From contig CALABS010000005.1 in the NCBI GenBank assembly GCA_937887565.1, forward strand, positions 15,789-79,788: 64,000 nt of DNA, read 5' to 3'. A program made the translations under genes and the position numbers. This stretch comes from an uncultured Rhodospirillaceae bacterium. Its GTDB lineage: Bacteria > Pseudomonadota > Alphaproteobacteria > Rhodospirillales > Magnetospirillaceae. Every line of letters begins with the position of its first letter. Positions within the stretch are counted from its first letter, which is position 1. The notes under the pieces are model-generated. The model was given only the letters and a program-made list of their open reading frames with translations, was not told where the DNA came from and did not search any database. Positions 61,450 to 64,000 of this stretch are shown here, piece by piece.

Positions 61450-61968
61450 TCAGTGGTTCCAGACCCAGGTGGCGGCCCCAGGGTTCTCGGGAAGGAGCGT
61501 GCCTGGCCGGGCGTACTTGGCTTCGATCCGGTGGGCGATCGCCACGATCGGTCCGCTGGTCAGATATGATTTCCCATAGTAGTAGGCTGGGTACGTCATC
61601 TGCCCCTTGCCATAAGCGAGGGACTGGTTTGCGAACATGCGGACAGTTTCGGCAAGAACGGCCGCATCTTCGTCCTCCCATCCGCCAATCTTGATGGTAC
61701 TCCCCATGGCGGCATCAAGGCGTTTTGTGATCTGCGTCTTCATACGCGCGGGGAGGTTCTTCTCTTGGGCAAGAAATATCATTTTCCCAACGGCCGCCAT
61801 ATCGAGCCACACCAGCGCGACATCCTTCGGGGACTCGGCCTTCTTGATGATGGGGTGGCCGGCAAGGTAGTGGTCCAACTGCCGGACCATCGCGTCGGAA
61901 AGATCGTCGGCCCGCGCGTCGAGTCCGAGGAAGATCACCGTTAGAAAAATCGCCGCCGCCCTACGCAT
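61450..61968 (-). CDS. Secreted hypothetical protein
   Basis: A 172-residue protein with an N-terminal signal peptide (RRAAAIFLTVIFLGLDARADD, cleavage after ARA). The mature part is mostly helical with a C-terminal aromatic region (MTYPAYYYGKSYLTSGP). It is probably periplasmic. I do not recognise a family. The ATG at 61968 follows GGAGGA. It sits among mobile remnants and differs in codon use from the core genes, so it may be acquired. Confidence 0.65.
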   Translation of the reverse strand: MRRAAAIFLTVIFLGLDARADDLSDAMVRQLDHYLAGHPIIKKAESPKDVALVWLDMAAVGKMIFLAQEKNLPARMKTQITKRLDAAMGSTIKIGGWEDEDAAVLAETVRMFANQSLAYGKGQMTYPAYYYGKSYLTSGPIVAIAHRIEAKYARPGTLLPENPGAATWVWNH

Positions 61969-61980
61969 GCCATCCTCCAT

Positions 61981-62288
61981 CTAACGGCCGGCCGCCAGCA
62001 TCCTGGCGGCCTTGAGCAACTTTTCGAATCGTCGTAGCAATTCGCCCAGTTGCAGGGTGGTGAGCTGGGCTGCGTCACAGCCGAAGCGGCGATTGACCTG
62101 GTCGTAAAAGGCCTCGGCGACGCCCTTTCCCTCCACCTGCAGCAACCCCTCGATCCGCTGCTGCCGACCGACAAGTTAAAGGTGACCGGCCCGTGAAAGG
62201 TGACCACGGGTGCGGTGGTCGGGCCGTTGTCGTTGCTCCCGCAGGCATCGGCGAGTATCCGCCGGGCCCCTGCCTTCCAATCGGTCAT
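61981..62288 (-). pseudogene. Phage-like hypothetical gene with frameshift
   Basis: From ATG 62288 the first part reads MTDWKAGARRILADACGSN and VVTFHGPVTFNLS, then falls out of frame near 62165-62175. From there to the stop at 61981 another frame has coding-like content (GLLQVEGKGVAEAFYDQVNRRF, LGELLRRFEKLLKAARMLA). The junction is in a TCGG-TCGG repeat, so loss of one TCGG unit would explain it. It starts two bp after the next gene upstream. Confidence 0.5.
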
Positions 62289-62290
62289 GC

Positions 62291-62686
62291 TCAACTCGCG
62301 AGGTCGATGAGGGTGTCGATGTATCCACGCTCAATCTCACCTTCCGCTCCATCCTTGGTCAACTGCCTGTAAACGAGCCCGACCAGCTTTGCCTTCTTTT
62401 CGGGAGGCACGGACGAGCCCCGTGCCGCCAACAGTTCCTCGACGGCGGTGATGGCACCGGCCAACGCCTCGATGTTGAGGCCCGCCGCCGGCCTGGCGCC
62501 GCCCGGGGCGCCTGGGGGCATCTGCAGCCCGTCCCGCTCCATCTGCTCCATGGCGTCCAGCAGTTGGGCGTTGACCGCGCGCATTTCGGTCCAGAGCTTG
62601 ACCAGGCGTGCCTTCTGGCCGTCACCATCGGTCTCTGCCCTATCGATCAGCATGCCGAGGTAACGGTCGTTCGCCTTGCTGTTCAC
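62291..62686 (-). CDS. Phage-like hypothetical protein, probably 5' truncated
   Basis: A 131-residue helical protein (ARLVKLWTEMRAVNAQLLDAMEQMERDG, ITAVEELLAARG, VGLVYRQLTKDGAEGEIE). Its first codons overlap the start of the integrase fragment, so the natural N-terminus is likely lost. It is paired with the broken gene downstream. I do not recognise a family, but the pair resembles small genes of mobile elements. Confidence 0.45.
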   Translation of the reverse strand: MNSKANDRYLGMLIDRAETDGDGQKARLVKLWTEMRAVNAQLLDAMEQMERDGLQMPPGAPGGARPAAGLNIEALAGAITAVEELLAARGSSVPPEKKAKLVGLVYRQLTKDGAEGEIERGYIDTLIDLAS

Positions 62687-63002
62687 CTACACGGGCACCA
62701 CGCCCGCCTCCGGCTTCGGCCGCGCCAAGGAGAGGGTGGATTCCTGGGTCAACCCCAAGCGCAAGGAAGCCGGCCTCAAACCCATGCCGGATTGGAACCT
62801 TCACGACCTGCGGCGGACGATGGTGACCATGATGAACGAGCGCCTGGGCATCCCGCCGCATGTGGTCGAGGCGTGTGTGAACCACATCTCCGGCGGAGCC
62901 AAGGCCGGCGTTGCCGGCGTGTATAACAAGGCGCTGTATCTGAACGAACGGCGGGAAGCGATGTCGGCCTGGTCGGAATTCGTGGCGCGCCTTACTGGGT
63001 AG
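62676..63002 (+). pseudogene. Tyrosine-recombinase integrase, C-terminal fragment
   Basis: Reads LLFTYTGTTPASGFGRAKERV, then HDLRRTMVTMMNERLGIPPHVVEACVNHISGG and AGVYNK. The HxLRRT region and final tyrosine of the catalytic domain are present. The N-terminal two-thirds are gone, ending at the junction with the minus-strand gene at about 62676. It therefore cannot be active. Confidence 0.8.
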
Positions 63003-63312
63003 TGGCCTCACTCCCGGCTTTCGCTGCAAGAGCGTTGGGCACATCCTGCCGCGCATCCGTCACATGGACGACGACGATACCGTTCTCGACGATATCATAG
63101 AAAATTAGGAAATTGCCGAAAGGGAACATATGCGCCCCCGGCAACAAATCATCGCGAACGCGACCAATGCGGGGAGATTGCGAAAGCAGGCTGCACTTTT
63201 CGTGCAGCCCTGAAAGCCATTTCTCAGCCGCGATTAAATTATCTTTCTTGATGTACGCGATGATTCCCCGAATTTCGCGCCGCGCACTGATCGCAAATGA
63301 GTAGGACGGCAT
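62992..63312 (-). CDS. RelE/ParE-type toxin
   Basis: A 106-residue toxin with the fold of RelE/ParE (FAISARREIRGIIAYI, SPRIGRVRDDLLPGAHMFPFGNFLIFYDI). It would inhibit translation or DNA gyrase. It follows the antitoxin by four bp, and its end overlaps the integrase fragment. Such pairs are frequent on mobile elements. Confidence 0.85.
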   Translation of the reverse strand: MPSYSFAISARREIRGIIAYIKKDNLIAAEKWLSGLHEKCSLLSQSPRIGRVRDDLLPGAHMFPFGNFLIFYDIVENGIVVVHVTDARQDVPNALAAKAGSEATTQ

Positions 63313-63316
63313 GGAA

Positions 63317-63580
63317 CTATTTGTTCACGGTGTCGGGGAAGAGCTCCGCCCGAAGTTCTGCGAACATCGTCTCGCCATCGACTACCTGACCCGCCGCGAC
63401 TTCGTCCCGCCCGCGTTGAATGGCGGCCCGCAATGCGGCCCGCTTTTCCTCGTCGGTTTCCTCGATTTCCTCGAAGATCACCCGGTAGCGTGTGCCGAGA
63501 GCCGGCCGGTGCGTGAGCCGCGCGGCGAAATCGGCCGGAATCTCTTCGGCACGAACCGTCCCGGTGATGCGATCCGCCAT
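63317..63580 (-). CDS. Antitoxin partner
   Basis: An 87-residue acidic protein (from ATG 63580, which has AAGGAG eight bases before it). The C-terminal part (KRAALRAAIQRGRDEVAAGQVVDGETMFAEL) resembles ParD-like antitoxins that bind the toxin. The N-terminal part has no clear DNA-binding helix-turn-helix. It is the first gene of the pair. Confidence 0.75.
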   Translation of the reverse strand: MADRITGTVRAEEIPADFAARLTHRPALGTRYRVIFEEIEETDEEKRAALRAAIQRGRDEVAAGQVVDGETMFAELRAELFPDTVNK

Positions 63581-63604
63581 CGTGCAAATCTCCTTGGTGC
63601 TCAT

Positions 63605-64000
63605 GGCTACACTCTACACCACCTCACCCGCCTTGTGCCATGCCGCGCACGGGGTGCCCGAATCCAGATGCTCCGCCGCACCCGTGTTCGCAACCCCGGC
63701 GGCCGTGCTACGCTTCTTCTCTGAACGCCCGTGCACTGCCATTCCGCGCGCGCCTTCGGCGGGGTTGGCTCTGGCTTGCCTGTCTCTGTCCCTAATTGAA
63801 AATAAAAGCAGCAGCCTCTGTTGCTGTTTGTAATATAAGCATATTTATAAATATATGGCAGCATTGTTAGGCCGCTTGGCGGCGGCCATGTATACAAGGT
63901 GTTTGAGAGCGAAAGTACCCAGGGTGCGGGTACAAAAGTACCGTTAGAGTCCGTTTGAGAATGTCAGGGGTGGCTGATTCTGCGGACGAGTAGGTTGCCC
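63605..64000. other. AT-richer non-coding end of window
   Basis: No convincing gene is seen. Around 63790-63860 the GC content drops strongly, with a hairpin AAAAGCAGCAG...TTGCTGTTT near 63805-63829 that could be a bidirectional terminator. At 63914-63945 GTACCC...GGGTAC is an inverted repeat, and GAGTCCGTTTGAGAATG near 63947 might be the terminal inverted repeat of an insertion sequence, but the window ends before this can be tested. Confidence 0.35.

Noticed and set aside
63947..63963. Terminal inverted repeat of an insertion sequence
   Set aside because: Only one end is inside the window, with no transposase visible, so it is kept as a remark and not called.

Overview
The window is a GC-rich, gene-dense chromosomal segment from an alphaproteobacterium, most likely a nitrogen-fixing, metabolically versatile Rhodospirillales member close to Magnetospirillum/Paramagnetospirillum. 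That placement is inferred from gene order (ppiD-trpE, tpiA-secG-pyrG-kdsA-eno-ftsB-pdhABC-lpd-lipA-coq10), the F1-ATPase zeta inhibitor, a nif block with NifA/sigma-54 sites, FNR-type regulation and many c-di-GMP and PAS sensors. No magnetosome genes, rRNA, tRNA or CRISPR array are visible.

Layout. 0-4.2 kb: end of an isc operon (ferredoxin, iscX), a DUF599 membrane protein, a chemoreceptor and mnmA. 4.2-8.7 kb (minus): histidine kinase, response regulator, SulP transporter and a frameshifted UspA gene in one run. 8.8-12.8 kb: two overlapping FNR-like regulators, an arsR-permease-thioredoxin operon and an EamA exporter. 12.8-19.7 kb (minus): PAS histidine kinase, a cysteine-less DsrC-like protein and a 1228-residue MASE1-PAS-GGDEF-EAL protein. 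19.8-31.3 kb (minus): glcB, a HAD phosphatase, rimO, mobA, a ferritin-like DUF892 protein, a TIGR02587/TIGR02588/SDR trio, trpE and ppiD. 31.6-34.1 kb: a four-gene sulfur cassette (DsrE-like, TusA, SQR-like flavoprotein, DUF1641) lying between ppiD and tpiA. 34.2-49.1 kb (plus): core carbon metabolism and the pyruvate dehydrogenase/lipoate block, interrupted by two unrecognised genes and a pentapeptide-repeat pair. 49.0-54.2 kb (minus): exoD, the ATPase zeta subunit, then a nif operon read from nifB (nifB, fdxN, nifZ, nifT, SIR2-like, 2Fe-2S ferredoxin, ArsC-like protein). 54.2-60.7 kb: nnrS, a small protein, a second GGDEF/EAL protein, a SAM-hydrolase family enzyme, an MBL-fold hydrolase and a LysE-type exporter. 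60.7-64.0 kb: a decayed mobile region with gene fragments (AlpA-type, integrase), a broken phage-like gene, a secreted protein and a RelE/ParE toxin-antitoxin pair.

How parts work together. The nifB-nnrS intergenic region carries a sigma-54 -24/-12 promoter and two NifA-type sites facing nifB, plus a near-perfect FNR box facing nnrS. The two FNR paralogues at 8.9-10.3 kb have the recognition residues expected for such a box. Sulfur handling recurs: ISC, mnmA, the SulP transporter, the DsrC-like protein, and the SQR/TusA/DsrE cassette. The most distinctive sequence-level observation is a composite GC-rich palindromic element between tpiA and secG whose reverse complement lies in frame inside the pdhC linker. 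All functional statements come from motif recognition by eye; no database search was run.
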